In this document: in pieces, positions 1 to 7,487 of the stretch
Position numbering within the stretch: position 1 is the first letter of the stretch
Layout: every line of letters begins with the position of its first letter
Assembly (NCBI GenBank): GCA_944380305.1
Contig: CALWHF010000001.1
Coordinates: forward strand, 139,600-203,599
From: an uncultured Christensenellaceae bacterium
GTDB taxonomy: Bacteria; Bacillota; Clostridia; Christensenellales; UBA3700
Direction: 5' to 3'
DNA length: 64,000 nt
Notes under the pieces: generated by a model
Databases searched by the model: none
Told to the model about the DNA's origin: nothing
What the model saw: the letters and a program-made list of their open reading frames with translations, nothing else
Program-made: the position numbers and the translations under genes

Positions 1-157
1 AATTAGCTAATTTTATTAAATTATCAGCAGTAGGCGTATATCTACCAGTTTCCCAACTCGTATAATTCCCCTGCTTAAAACCGCAAACTTGACAAATTTC
101 TTCCTGAGTCTTATTTTTCATTAAACGAAGTTGCCTTAAATTTTGACCTAAATTCAT
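1..157 (-). CDS. XRE-family HTH repressor (partial, C-terminus outside window)
   Basis: Reading leftwards from an ATG at 157, preceded by a GGTGAG ribosome binding site, gives 52 residues starting MNLGQNLRQLRLMKNKTQEE and continuing through QVCGFKQGNYTSWETGRYTPTAD. This is a clear Cro/C1-type helix-turn-helix: TQEEI is helix 2 and the SWETGRYTP stretch follows the recognition helix. The frame stays open to the window edge, so the protein is truncated only by the window. It diverges from the phage-like operon that starts at 271. The gap between them holds three TTGAAGTAT repeats that overlap a promoter, so the likely role is the element's immunity repressor. The DNA-binding fold is well supported; the repressor role is inferred from position. 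Confidence 0.85.
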   Translation of the reverse strand, partial: MNLGQNLRQLRLMKNKTQEEICQVCGFKQGNYTSWETGRYTPTADNLIKLAN

Positions 158-187
158 ATTCTCACCTCAGTTTTAATTTACAAGAAA

Positions 188-257
188 TTGAAGTATTAGT
201 CTTGACATAAAAGATTTTGAAGTATAAAATAAATGTGAATAAATGCTTTTGAAGTAT
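188..257 (+). promoter_or_regulatory. Three TTGAAGTAT repeats, likely operator array
   Basis: The 9-mer TTGAAGTAT occurs at 188-196, 217-225 and 249-257, in the same orientation and about three helical turns apart, in the gap between the divergent XRE gene and the first phage-like gene. The middle copy overlaps the spacer and the start of the -10 box of the rightward promoter. They are probably binding sites for the XRE protein encoded alongside. Confidence 0.5.
202..230 (+). promoter_or_regulatory. Rightward early promoter of the phage-like element
   Basis: The -35 is TTGACA at 202-207 and the -10 is TAAAAT at 225-230, with a 17-nt spacer, 41 nt upstream of the first ATG at 271. One TTGAAGTAT repeat lies across the spacer and -10, so occupancy by the XRE protein would block it. 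Confidence 0.6.
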
Positions 258-270
258 TTGGGGAGGTTTT

Positions 271-612
271 ATGAGTCTTGACTTTATATTCAAACACGTT
301 TCTAAAATTTTGCGTAAATGCCTGAAAAACGGCTGCAAAATCGAAAATATCGCAACATTCAAAAGTGCCCGCAAGCTGTCATGGGACGAAACTGACACTC
401 GCGATTATGAATTTGTCATTGTCTACATAGAAAAAGGAACATTCAAAACCGTAACGCTGTACAAAAACGGAGACGTAGCGGAAAGCGCTCTTTATAAAAT
501 CGAGGACTACTTCAAGTCTTACACAGATATGGTTCGAGTTTTGGGTTATCTCGATTACGAATACGAACCGTCAAGAGAAGGCTCTCTGATGGAGCGAATA
601 AAGGCAATCTGA
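271..612 (+). CDS. Hypothetical phage-like early protein, 113 aa
   Basis: This is the first gene of the rightward unit, with a good GGGGAGG ribosome binding site before the ATG. The product is soluble and mixed-charge, with no signal peptide or membrane segment. Its middle (DYEFVIVYIEKGTFKTVTLYKNGDV) looks like beta strands and its C-terminus is helical. I do not recognise a family. Its place directly behind the repressor-controlled promoter, together with the next small genes, suggests an early replication or host-takeover function, but nothing in the sequence shows one. It is too short for a rolling-circle Rep protein. Confidence 0.6.
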   Translation: MSLDFIFKHVSKILRKCLKNGCKIENIATFKSARKLSWDETDTRDYEFVIVYIEKGTFKTVTLYKNGDVAESALYKIEDYFKSYTDMVRVLGYLDYEYEPSREGSLMERIKAI

Positions 613-636
613 AGATACTGTAAAAAGGAGAAGGAT

Positions 637-906
637 ATGAATTATCACGGTAAAAATTATCTGTACGATTTTCTCAAAGAGCACGGCTACGACGTCCCCA
701 AGCGCAAAGAAATGCAATACAGCTTCTTTCGTGGTTCTGAGTTGCTGAAAAGCGATCGCCTCGAAGCCTGGAGTCCAAAGCGGGATATAATCTTCGTGAG
801 TGTCAAAGAAGATCGTGGCGAACAGATTAAAGAAATCGAATGGTCTAAATTCAACAAAGGAATTTGCGAATTCAAGAAGCTGAACGGTTCTTACGTTATC
901 GTATGA
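637..906 (+). CDS. Hypothetical phage-like early protein, 89 aa
   Basis: A small soluble protein whose ATG at 637 follows an AAAAGGAGAAGGAT ribosome binding site 24 nt after the previous stop. The sequence is rich in Lys, Glu and aromatic residues (NYHGKNYLYDFLKEHGY at the start; IEWSKFNKGICEFKKLNG near the end). There is no membrane segment, cysteine pair or recognisable catalytic motif. It is evidently co-transcribed with its neighbours at 271 and 934. Function unknown. Confidence 0.55.
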   Translation: MNYHGKNYLYDFLKEHGYDVPKRKEMQYSFFRGSELLKSDRLEAWSPKRDIIFVSVKEDRGEQIKEIEWSKFNKGICEFKKLNGSYVIV

Positions 907-933
907 AGAATTAAGACTGAAAAGGAGAATAAC

Positions 934-1380
934 GTGACAAAAAGCAAAAGCAACTCAAAAAACGTTTCTAAAACAATCAGACACGGTCAGATAATACATA
1001 CGCGAGACGATTTTTTTCAAGGTTCTGACGGCAAGTCAAGTAAGTCCAGAATGGCGGTAGTCGTTGAAACTAATCGTAAAGACGAAATGGCGCTTGTCAA
1101 ACTTACTCACTCTACAAAAAATTCAACAAAATCTATCTCCGGATACCGTGACGGAACGTCGAGATATAGCACTCACGACGTTTACACCAAAGACAACAAA
1201 GGTCAGCCTATATCGAGTTCGACGTCAACGCGCAGCGGCAAAAAGAAATTTATACTCGAAAGGAAGAAAACGAAAGACGTGCCGAAGTCGCAAGTCAACG
1301 TCATAAAAAAGGACGTTGTAAAAGATCCGAAATTCGGAAAAAGAAACAGAAAGCGCCTTCGCTCGTTGAAAGGAAGATAA
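934..1380 (+). CDS. Basic hypothetical protein, 148 aa (GTG start)
   Basis: It starts at GTG 934 behind an AAAAGGAGAAT ribosome binding site. The N-terminal half (RHGQIIHTRDDFFQGSDGK, then RMAVVVETNRKDEMALVKLT) has the strand pattern of a small SH3-like barrel, loosely recalling PemK/MazF-type folds. The C-terminal 50 residues are strongly basic and end in KRNRKRLRSLKGR, as in a nucleic-acid-binding tail. There is no membrane segment. The fold comparison is only a resemblance by eye and no toxin activity is claimed. It could be a DNA- or RNA-binding accessory protein of the element. Confidence 0.55.
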   Translation: MTKSKSNSKNVSKTIRHGQIIHTRDDFFQGSDGKSSKSRMAVVVETNRKDEMALVKLTHSTKNSTKSISGYRDGTSRYSTHDVYTKDNKGQPISSSTSTRSGKKKFILERKKTKDVPKSQVNVIKKDVVKDPKFGKRNRKRLRSLKGR

Positions 1381-1383
1381 AAA

Positions 1384-1488
1384 ATGAGCAACTGCACCGG
1401 CGCACTGTTGCTCGTCAATCCGGGGTTAATCCCGTTCGCATTTAGCTTAGTTATAGTTTATGCGATAAAAAACAATTTGTCAACATAA
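1384..1488 (+). CDS. Small hydrophobic peptide, 34 aa (possible minor coat protein)
   Basis: An ATG three bases after the preceding stop, with AGGA eight bases upstream, opens a 34-codon frame. The peptide starts MSNCTGALLLVNPG and has a hydrophobic centre LIPFAFSLVIVYAI followed by KNNLST. This is one short membrane span. Minor coat proteins of filamentous phages (pVII and pIX of Ff) are 32-33-residue single-span peptides, so size and character fit. The frame is short enough to occur by chance. The following 25 bases before the next ribosome binding site are AT-rich and empty. Confidence 0.35.
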   Translation: MSNCTGALLLVNPGLIPFAFSLVIVYAIKNNLST

Positions 1489-1513
1489 ATTGCAATTTTT
1501 TTAGGAGAAGGAT

Positions 1514-1744
1514 ATGAACAAACAAAGAAGAAAAGCAATAGCAGACATTATGGCTCAGATCGATGATCTCCACTCTCAGATTGAGGGACTTCGCGACGAA
1601 GAACAGGAAGCCTACGACAATTTGCCTGAAGGACTTCAAGAAGGCGAAAAAGGCGATTCCATGCTCGAAGCAATAGACAATCTCGATTCCGCGCTCGGCA
1701 GCCTGGAAGAAGCGATCGACTATTTGAATACGGCGTCTGAGTGA
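1514..1744 (+). CDS. Acidic coiled-coil protein, 76 aa
   Basis: The ATG follows TTTTAGGAGAAGGAT, a strong ribosome binding site. The whole protein is predicted helical: DIMAQIDDLHSQIEGLRDEEQEAYDNLPEGLQ, then a GEKGDS turn, then MLEAIDNLDSALGSLEEAIDYLNTA. Heptad spacing of Ile and Leu suggests two antiparallel coiled-coil helices. It is strongly acidic with no cysteines or membrane span. Similar short helical-hairpin proteins are common in Bacillota mobile elements, but I cannot name the family. It is co-directional with the SSB-like gene downstream. Confidence 0.6.
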   Translation: MNKQRRKAIADIMAQIDDLHSQIEGLRDEEQEAYDNLPEGLQEGEKGDSMLEAIDNLDSALGSLEEAIDYLNTASE

Positions 1745-1754
1745 GGATCCAGGC

Positions 1755-1973
1755 ATGAGTAAAAAGAAACTTACAAAATTCAGACGTATCAGCCCATACG
1801 GATTCTGCGCCCGGAAAGAATGCCCTCTCATCTTTTGCGGACTGCTCAATCAGAGCGCAGTCAAAAAAGCAGTTGAATACTGCGTAGATCAGACCCCGGA
1901 CGTCGAGCCGGAACTTCTCAGAGAGTTCTTGCTTTCAAAGGTCTCTGAGCTTCTCGAAGAAATGGTGAGGTAG
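1755..1973 (+). CDS. Hypothetical protein, 72 aa
   Basis: It starts ten bases after the previous stop and ends three bases before the SSB-like gene, so it is translationally close to both. The sequence has an N-terminal basic stretch MSKKKLTKFRRISPYGFC, three cysteines in the first half (FCARKECPLIFC) that could bind a metal, and a helical acidic C-terminus (PELLREFLLSKVSELLEEMV). No family recognised. Its position suggests a role with DNA replication or packaging, without direct evidence. Confidence 0.5.
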   Translation: MSKKKLTKFRRISPYGFCARKECPLIFCGLLNQSAVKKAVEYCVDQTPDVEPELLREFLLSKVSELLEEMVR

Positions 1974-1976
1974 TCG

Positions 1977-2585
1977 ATGAACACTTTCACGTTTTCAGGA
2001 AAAATCAATTCAGACGTCAGAGTTCGCAAGAACGTCGCGACGAACAGCGAGTATTCCGAGTTTTCAATTCGCATCGACGATCGCTGCGTCATTTCATGTT
2101 GCGCTTACGGCGAGCCGGGATCTACTCTTCTTTACAACGGGCATAACGGAGACCGTATCGAAGGCGTCGCACGACTTTGCGCAACGCCTATCAAGACATG
2201 GCTTGAGATCCTCAACGTCAATTTCGTTGATAAGAAGATCGAATCGAAAAAGCCTTCTGAAAAGATCGTCGAAGCGTTCAAAGTACAGATCGAATTCGAC
2301 AACGTGCTCGACTGCATTTACGACTATGTAAAACAGTCTTTCAAAAAAGAAGATGTCAAAAATCTTATGCAAAGCGTAGTTCTCGCGATCGTCTCAACGG
2401 ACGACGTCGCGGCGATGGAGAACGCAAAAGCGATAAACTCAACTAACTTTCAGTATTTCTGCGGTCAGTTCTTCGTTGGAGATCGTGAAAGCGGATTCAC
2501 AATGCGCAAGGTTTTCGATCTTCAAAAATACGTCAACAAGTGGATGAAAAATGTCAAGAGCTTCTATTTTTCTGATTTTTGTTGA
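1977..2585 (+). CDS. SSB-like single-stranded DNA-binding protein, 202 aa
   Basis: The N-terminus MNTFTFSGKINSDVRVRKN..EYSEFSIRIDDR..ISCCAYGEPG follows the strand pattern of bacterial and phage SSB (OB-fold; compare the usual start with a GRLT.DPE.R motif and a following F.IA..R strand). Residues 1-90 would be the OB-fold. The remaining 110 residues are a helical extension (KPSEKIVEAFKVQIEFDNVLDCIYDYVKQ) without the usual acidic SSB tail. A dedicated ssDNA-binding protein is what a filamentous phage needs to coat its single-stranded genome before assembly. The match is at the level of fold pattern, so the assignment is moderate. Confidence 0.55.
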   Translation: MNTFTFSGKINSDVRVRKNVATNSEYSEFSIRIDDRCVISCCAYGEPGSTLLYNGHNGDRIEGVARLCATPIKTWLEILNVNFVDKKIESKKPSEKIVEAFKVQIEFDNVLDCIYDYVKQSFKKEDVKNLMQSVVLAIVSTDDVAAMENAKAINSTNFQYFCGQFFVGDRESGFTMRKVFDLQKYVNKWMKNVKSFYFSDFC

Positions 2586-2697
2586 TGACGAGATCCGATT
2601 CAGGATCGTCGCTACAAACATTTTGCAAGCTCTGAAGATCGCCGCACGGCTCGGCGTATACAACGACTTTGAAATCAAAACGGCAACGTTGCCGTAA
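2551..2697 (+). CDS. Small hypothetical protein, 48 aa, overlapping the SSB-like gene
   Basis: An ATG at 2551 in another frame opens inside the 3' end of the SSB-like gene (35-nt overlap) and runs to TAA at 2697. The product starts MSRASIFLIFVDDEIRFRIV and has a helical middle (NILQALKIAARLGVYNDF). It fills the otherwise empty 126 nt before the next gene and keeps the base composition of its neighbours. The ribosome binding site is weak (GTGGA), so translation may depend on coupling to the upstream gene. Confidence 0.4.
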   Translation: MSRASIFLIFVDDEIRFRIVATNILQALKIAARLGVYNDFEIKTATLP

Positions 2698-2711
2698 AGG
2701 AGTAAAAAGCT

Positions 2712-3632
2712 ATGAAAAACAAGAAAGCAAAAAAGACCTACTCTTCGACAAAGAAGAAAACCTCTAACGCGAAAATCGCGGTGACTGTACTGCTCGTTTT
2801 CGTTCTGCTCGCCGGCGCGATCGTCGGAACGCTCGCGGCGATCTCAGACGGCTTCACAAAACCTGTCGAAGACTGGTTCTCTGATAAGGCAACGGTTACG
2901 CCCGGCGATCAGACCGGCGACGACCAGGGAGATCAGACCACGCCCGGCGGGAACGATCAGACCGGCGACGAAGTAGTCGCATGTGAACACGTTTTCGAGT
3001 ATGGCGTTTGCACCAAATGCGGCGTTCATTCTACTGATCTCATGAAGCATGCCACTAAAGCCATCTCGGCGGATGAAGAATGTATCGTAAATTATTACGA
3101 CGATCATCTCAATCTGATAAAAAGCGAAACGGTTAAAGGCGGCGATAATTTCGTTGGCTTTGAAGGCTATACGGAATATATCGCTCTTTACCCTTCTGAG
3201 ATGAACGTTCCGAATCTTGATAATGTAAAAGACGGAGACATACTTTTGAACGGGAAACTTTGGACAAAGGACTCCTCTTATGACTATAGTTTTTTGGATC
3301 TCTATCCAAGATACGTTCAATATCACGGAATGTTCAGATTTAATTTGCATACAGATGACTTCTACGGAATGTATAACGACAAACCTATTTTCCAATTCGG
3401 CGTGGACAACGATTTTATGTACAATGGCGCTGACGGTTTCGGCTTTTATCTGAAAGAAGGTGATTGCCTTAAAATTCTGTACGGTTCTGACAGAGATTAC
3501 AGTCTTCACGGTTTTGTAACTGATGGTATAATGTTTAACTATTTCACTATGGACAACGCCATAAATCTAAAATACGACATTGACGTTGTAAACGTCATTG
3601 TCATAGGTTACGACAGCGACGAGGTCGCATAA
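2712..3632 (+). CDS. Membrane-anchored surface protein, 306 aa
   Basis: It begins with a Lys-rich cytoplasmic stretch of about 24 residues and a TM helix (AKIAVTVLLVFVLLAGAIVGTLAAI, about residues 20-44). A low-complexity linker of GDQTGDDQ / TPGGNDQTGD repeats follows, then a CEHVFEYGVCTKCG motif with paired cysteines. The extracellular C-terminal domain (about residues 110-306) is rich in Tyr, Asp and Gly. The CxHxxxxGxCxxCG stretch occurs in many Clostridia surface proteins, and I do not know its ligand. This is one of three consecutive genes with an N-terminal anchor, which suggests a virion or assembly role at the cell envelope. Confidence 0.6.
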   Translation: MKNKKAKKTYSSTKKKTSNAKIAVTVLLVFVLLAGAIVGTLAAISDGFTKPVEDWFSDKATVTPGDQTGDDQGDQTTPGGNDQTGDEVVACEHVFEYGVCTKCGVHSTDLMKHATKAISADEECIVNYYDDHLNLIKSETVKGGDNFVGFEGYTEYIALYPSEMNVPNLDNVKDGDILLNGKLWTKDSSYDYSFLDLYPRYVQYHGMFRFNLHTDDFYGMYNDKPIFQFGVDNDFMYNGADGFGFYLKEGDCLKILYGSDRDYSLHGFVTDGIMFNYFTMDNAINLKYDIDVVNVIVIGYDSDEVA

Positions 3633-3633
3633 T

Positions 3634-3792
3634 ATGTTGACATTGCTCAAACTCTGGCTGACGGATCCGATCGTTTTCCTGGCAAGTATATTGACTGTTA
3701 TCGCAGTCGGACTTTGTTTCCTGGCAGCGTTCGGGATCGTCGGCGAGATAGAAAATTACAAAGCAGAAAAATATAAACGAGGTGAAAAATGA
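3634..3792 (+). CDS. One-TM small protein, 52 aa (candidate major coat protein)
   Basis: An ATG one base after the upstream TAA opens a 52-codon frame whose TGA overlaps the next gene's start (ATGA at 3789-3792). The protein starts MLTLLKLWLTDPI, has one long hydrophobic helix (VFLASILTVIAVGLCFLAAFGIV), then an acidic turn and a basic tail (ENYKAEKYKRGEK). Filamentous-phage major coat proteins are about 50 residues, with one span and a basic C-terminus facing the DNA, so this is the best coat candidate in the element. It lacks a cleavable signal peptide and the N-terminal acidic segment of pVIII, so the assignment is tentative. Confidence 0.5.
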   Translation: MLTLLKLWLTDPIVFLASILTVIAVGLCFLAAFGIVGEIENYKAEKYKRGEK

Positions 3793-4928
3793 AAAACAAC
3801 TCTCAAAAAAGAAATTTCACGAATACATTCATCAGCACTTTCATCGTAATAGTGCTGATCGCAGCCACTGTTGCTATCGGCTTCTTCTCTTCCGGCTTCA
3901 GGAACTGGACTAAGGAAGAATGGCAGAACGTCTTTAACGATACTTTTGATAAAGAAAACGAGATTCTTCAGGATCCTGACGACGACGGCAGTGTTACCGA
4001 TGAAAACGGTAACGAACTCGATCAATCTGCGGTTATACCTATGCCGGCGAGTATGTCGTTCGCTCTTCCTTTAAGCGGATCTGAATTGAGCGTACAACTC
4101 GAGGCTACAGTTTTGCCGGAAACGGCAGTAAACAAAACCGTCGATTGGGAAGTGGTTTGGCAAAATCCCGACGGCGAATGGTCGAGCGGAAAAACCGTTA
4201 CGGATTATGTAACGGTTACTCCGCAGTCTGATGGCAGCCGAATTGCAACCGTGACGTGTAAAAATGCATTTTCTGAGCCTATTATAATCAAGGTCACTTC
4301 TCGTGCGAATTCGGAAGCATACGCGACTTCAAAAGTCGATTATCGTAAAAGATTGGATAATGTGCTCGTTTCTTTTTCCGATGGTGATTATTCTTTCGTA
4401 AAAGGTGGGAGTGTTATACTTGCCGAACTTCAATCAGAGGTTAGGAATGATCCGTATTCAAGTAAACCGACTCCTGATATTACCGAAATATACGATTCTA
4501 TAGGAACTATTTCCGGGGCTGAAATTATCGGTCACACCTATTATATCAAGGCTTCTGACGATTTCAAAGCAGACTTCGGCTCAGCCGTTTCAACATATAC
4601 TCTGCTCGAAAATTTCAATCAGGTAACTATGCTCGAAACCGTAACGGGTACAACGCTTTATAGCTATCATGCAAAAACAGATACGATCACCGGGAGCGGC
4701 GGGATCGTCATTCCCGGAAAGCCCGCCGGATGGACGCTTCAGTCTGAGACATGGAATTCCGTGGTCGCCAGTTTGAATCGCATGACGGGACATGCTTTCG
4801 AATTGAAGGTAGTTACGGAGACTTCGTTGGGCGATGTGGAAACGATCATCAATCTGACCATCAACAAGTCTTCGTTGAACGCCGTAGCTACTTCGATTCA
4901 GATCAACGATATGGATATAGTTTTCTAG
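3789..4928 (+). CDS. Membrane-anchored surface protein with Ig-like part, 379 aa
   Basis: A short basic N-terminus (MKNNSQKRNF) and a TM helix (TFISTFIVIVLIAATVAIGFF, about residues 14-34) are followed by an acidic linker (DPDDDGSVTDENGNELD). The extracellular region around residues 90-180 (LEATVLPETAVNKTVDWEVVWQNPDG, then TPQSDGSRIATVTCKN) has the pattern of a bacterial Ig-like (BIG) domain. The rest is beta-rich without a motif I know. Its start overlaps the stop of the 52-aa gene, so the two are coupled. It is probably a structural or adsorption-related protein displayed outside the membrane; the specific role is unknown. Confidence 0.55.
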   Translation: MKNNSQKRNFTNTFISTFIVIVLIAATVAIGFFSSGFRNWTKEEWQNVFNDTFDKENEILQDPDDDGSVTDENGNELDQSAVIPMPASMSFALPLSGSELSVQLEATVLPETAVNKTVDWEVVWQNPDGEWSSGKTVTDYVTVTPQSDGSRIATVTCKNAFSEPIIIKVTSRANSEAYATSKVDYRKRLDNVLVSFSDGDYSFVKGGSVILAELQSEVRNDPYSSKPTPDITEIYDSIGTISGAEIIGHTYYIKASDDFKADFGSAVSTYTLLENFNQVTMLETVTGTTLYSYHAKTDTITGSGGIVIPGKPAGWTLQSETWNSVVASLNRMTGHAFELKVVTETSLGDVETIINLTINKSSLNAVATSIQINDMDIVF

Positions 4929-4936
4929 GAGTGCGT

Positions 4937-5539
4937 ATGGCTAAAAACCGCAACAGTACATTCAAAAGCGTCTTCGGAGCTCTTCTCGCGATCGGTTTGT
5001 TTGCCGTCATTGCGCTCGTCGTGTACGTTTTCGTAATAAGCCCGCTTCTAGAAGACGACCCGGCGACTCCTGAGAGCACGGATTTTTCCGTTGCGATCGG
5101 AGACACGATTTACGATAAGGACTCTACGATCGCGCTTTATAGCGAATACACCGTCTTCAAGGTATATTCCGAAGAGGAGTTCAAAGTCGAAATAATGCCG
5201 CTTTCAAACGTGAATTTCGACTACTTCGTAAACGGTGAGGCTGAACGCTATGCTGAAGTCGAAGATCTGTTCGACGTATTCGGCGTACTCTATACCGACA
5301 CCGGGTTTTCAATCAACCCGCCCCAGGGCGATATTATCGACGTCCTAGCAAAATACCACAACGTGGACAGATCCTCGATCCTGATCGACGGAGACATATC
5401 GAAAATTGAAGCGTTTTTCGTGATAAAAATCTCAACGCACGACAATTCGATTACTCTGACCTGTATATTCGGATCTGAAGTTTCGGATATATACATCAAC
5501 AATGAAAATGTAATTTTCGAAAAAGGTACTATACAATGA
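4937..5539 (+). CDS. Membrane-anchored hypothetical protein, 200 aa
   Basis: The frame is open further upstream, but ATG 4937 is the likely start. It follows TAGGAGTGCGT eight bases after the preceding stop and gives a normal N-terminus MAKNRNSTFKSVFG, then a TM helix (ALLAIGLFAVIALVVYVFVISPL, about residues 15-37). The external part is acidic and strand-rich with no known motif. Same topology as the genes at 2712 and 3789 (basic N-terminus, one TM, extracellular domain), which suggests a set of related envelope or virion components. Its last bases overlap the next ATG. Confidence 0.55.
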   Translation: MAKNRNSTFKSVFGALLAIGLFAVIALVVYVFVISPLLEDDPATPESTDFSVAIGDTIYDKDSTIALYSEYTVFKVYSEEEFKVEIMPLSNVNFDYFVNGEAERYAEVEDLFDVFGVLYTDTGFSINPPQGDIIDVLAKYHNVDRSSILIDGDISKIEAFFVIKISTHDNSITLTCIFGSEVSDIYINNENVIFEKGTIQ

Positions 5540-7485
5540 AAAAAAGCATTCTTTCTGTATTGCTCGTTTCCATAATTCTCCTTGCGTTCCCGATCCCCGC
5601 TTTCGCAGCGGAGACCGGGGACGTTACCCCCTCTTACGAAAAATTTGAAAACACGAACGTCGTCGACGATCTTACCTCTGCAGGAGTAGATCTCGACGCG
5701 TACACGGCGAAAGACGAAGTCGCTCTGATAACCTTCCAGGAGTTCGCTTACAGTTACTACAGCTCTAATATGAGCGACTTCGGGCTTTACGTTTACATAT
5801 ACAATCCGTCCGGAAAATCAATCCTGACGGACTCAAAAAGCAGCATTACGATCGCCATATCGTACGATGAAGACGGCAAGCCGAACGACTACGAAAAATT
5901 CAGCCTGAAGGTTTGCAGTCGCTCCACAGGCGAATACAGCAATCTCTTTTATAAATTCCGTATCGTAGATCATATATCTGCAAGCGGATCTACGATAAAG
6001 CAGCGCGTTTCTAAAACGCCGTCTGAACGTCGATACGACGTTTCAGAGTTCGAGCTTGACTTCGGCAACAATACTATCGAAGCGTACGGCGTTGGCGGCA
6101 CGTTTAAGTTCAGCGGGTACGCTGCAGGGTACGGCAAAGACGGCGAAACAGATACTTCGACGTTAAGCTGCGAAGTTACGGATCTGACCACGATCGAGCT
6201 TGAAATTCAGCAGACGAGCTATATACAGGATCCGGACAACTCCTCAATAAAAAATCATAATCAAGTCACGACAGCGTATTTTGCCGTTCCTAACTCGATC
6301 CTCGAAGCATACGGCAAGCTTCAAAAAATAAAAGCGACGTGGAACGAATACCGTACCACGCCGGTCATCGTAACGGATAATACCGATTTCTATAACTTCC
6401 TTTTGCCCCTGCTCGGCGTAGATATCGGCGCCGATCATCAGGACTGCTCGCTCAATTACTGCTTTGGAATCGGAAGAAGTGCCGGCGGTCAGTACTTACT
6501 ATTTGACCAGGCTTATAACATGAAGTGGCAATCCGGTCAAGAATACGACGAAGCGATAACGAAAATTTCGTGGCTGTTTGACAGCGAAGGAACTGATGTC
6601 TTTGACTATACTCTGCCTTCAGAACGTATTGAAGAATACCTTTATAACTACGACGGTGACCGGTCAGACCTACTGACGGAAAATGTCGGAGACGGTCGCA
6701 GCGTTTACAATCTCGTTGATTTCGACGCAGACGAAGACGCTTTTGATTTTAACAAGTACGAACCTGACATCAAAGGATTGTGGCAGCTCTGGGACTACCT
6801 TTTTAAGGATGATCAGGCTGTTCTGCAAGACGTTGCGCCTATTCTTGCAATATCGTCGAAAGATCTTTCCGGAACGGCTGAAAGCGTTTCAGAAAGACTT
6901 CTGGTCGGAGAAGCAGACGTGTCAGATATTAAGACGTATGTCGCGAACGCAGAGGCAAACGATCAGACAGTCTTCCTCTTTAGGTTCGCATGCACGGAGT
7001 ATTATTCAGAAGAAGTTAATGTTTATAAATACGAAAATCACTGGGCTGACGGTGTTCCGTTTAATCACACTTTTAACAATATCGGATTGATGGACTGTGC
7101 TTATGTAGCTCAAGAGAACGTATTTCTCAACTTTGATATTATTCAACTGACTTTTAACAAAGACGGCACATATACCGTTATCCCGGTCGTGGCGTCGCCT
7201 ATAGATATAATCCCGTCTGTCACACCACCACCTAAAGACCCTATAACTGAAGCCAAAGATAATGCCGAAGAGTGGCTTGCCAAACTGTGGGAAAAGATCC
7301 AGGAGCTTTGGGACAAGCTGACTGCTGCGCTCGGATCTTTCAAAGAGAATTGGTGGAAATACGGTCTGCTTGCTCTCGCTGTGATCGTCGGGATCTGCGC
7401 GATACCCTACATTTTCCGCTTCATTATCTGGCTGATAAAGCTGCCGTTTGAAGCACTCGAAAACAGCTATAAGAAAAAGAGGTAA
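5536..7485 (+). CDS. Large secreted, C-terminally anchored protein, 649 aa (pIII-like candidate)
   Basis: A classical signal peptide (MKKSILSVLLVSIILLAFPIPAFA, cleavage after AFA) is followed by about 570 extracellular residues rich in Tyr, Asp and Ser. A helical segment with Trp residues (EEWLAKLWEKIQELWDKLTAALG), a TM region (YGLLALAVIVGICAIPYIFRFIIWLIKL, about 610-637) and a basic end NSYKKKR follow. Signal peptide, long ectodomain and C-terminal anchor are the topology of filamentous-phage adsorption protein pIII, normally the largest virion protein. No sequence-level pIII domain is recognised, so this rests on topology and gene order before the Zot-like ATPase. Confidence 0.55.
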   Translation: MKKSILSVLLVSIILLAFPIPAFAAETGDVTPSYEKFENTNVVDDLTSAGVDLDAYTAKDEVALITFQEFAYSYYSSNMSDFGLYVYIYNPSGKSILTDSKSSITIAISYDEDGKPNDYEKFSLKVCSRSTGEYSNLFYKFRIVDHISASGSTIKQRVSKTPSERRYDVSEFELDFGNNTIEAYGVGGTFKFSGYAAGYGKDGETDTSTLSCEVTDLTTIELEIQQTSYIQDPDNSSIKNHNQVTTAYFAVPNSILEAYGKLQKIKATWNEYRTTPVIVTDNTDFYNFLLPLLGVDIGADHQDCSLNYCFGIGRSAGGQYLLFDQAYNMKWQSGQEYDEAITKISWLFDSEGTDVFDYTLPSERIEEYLYNYDGDRSDLLTENVGDGRSVYNLVDFDADEDAFDFNKYEPDIKGLWQLWDYLFKDDQAVLQDVAPILAISSKDLSGTAESVSERLLVGEADVSDIKTYVANAEANDQTVFLFRFACTEYYSEEVNVYKYENHWADGVPFNHTFNNIGLMDCAYVAQENVFLNFDIIQLTFNKDGTYTVIPVVASPIDIIPSVTPPPKDPITEAKDNAEEWLAKLWEKIQELWDKLTAALGSFKENWWKYGLLALAVIVGICAIPYIFRFIIWLIKLPFEALENSYKKKR

Positions 7486-7487
7486 CT

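Noticed and set aside
934..1380. Calling the 148-aa basic protein a PemK/MazF toxin
   Set aside because: Only a loose strand pattern agrees. No partner antitoxin gene and no convincing active-site residues are visible.
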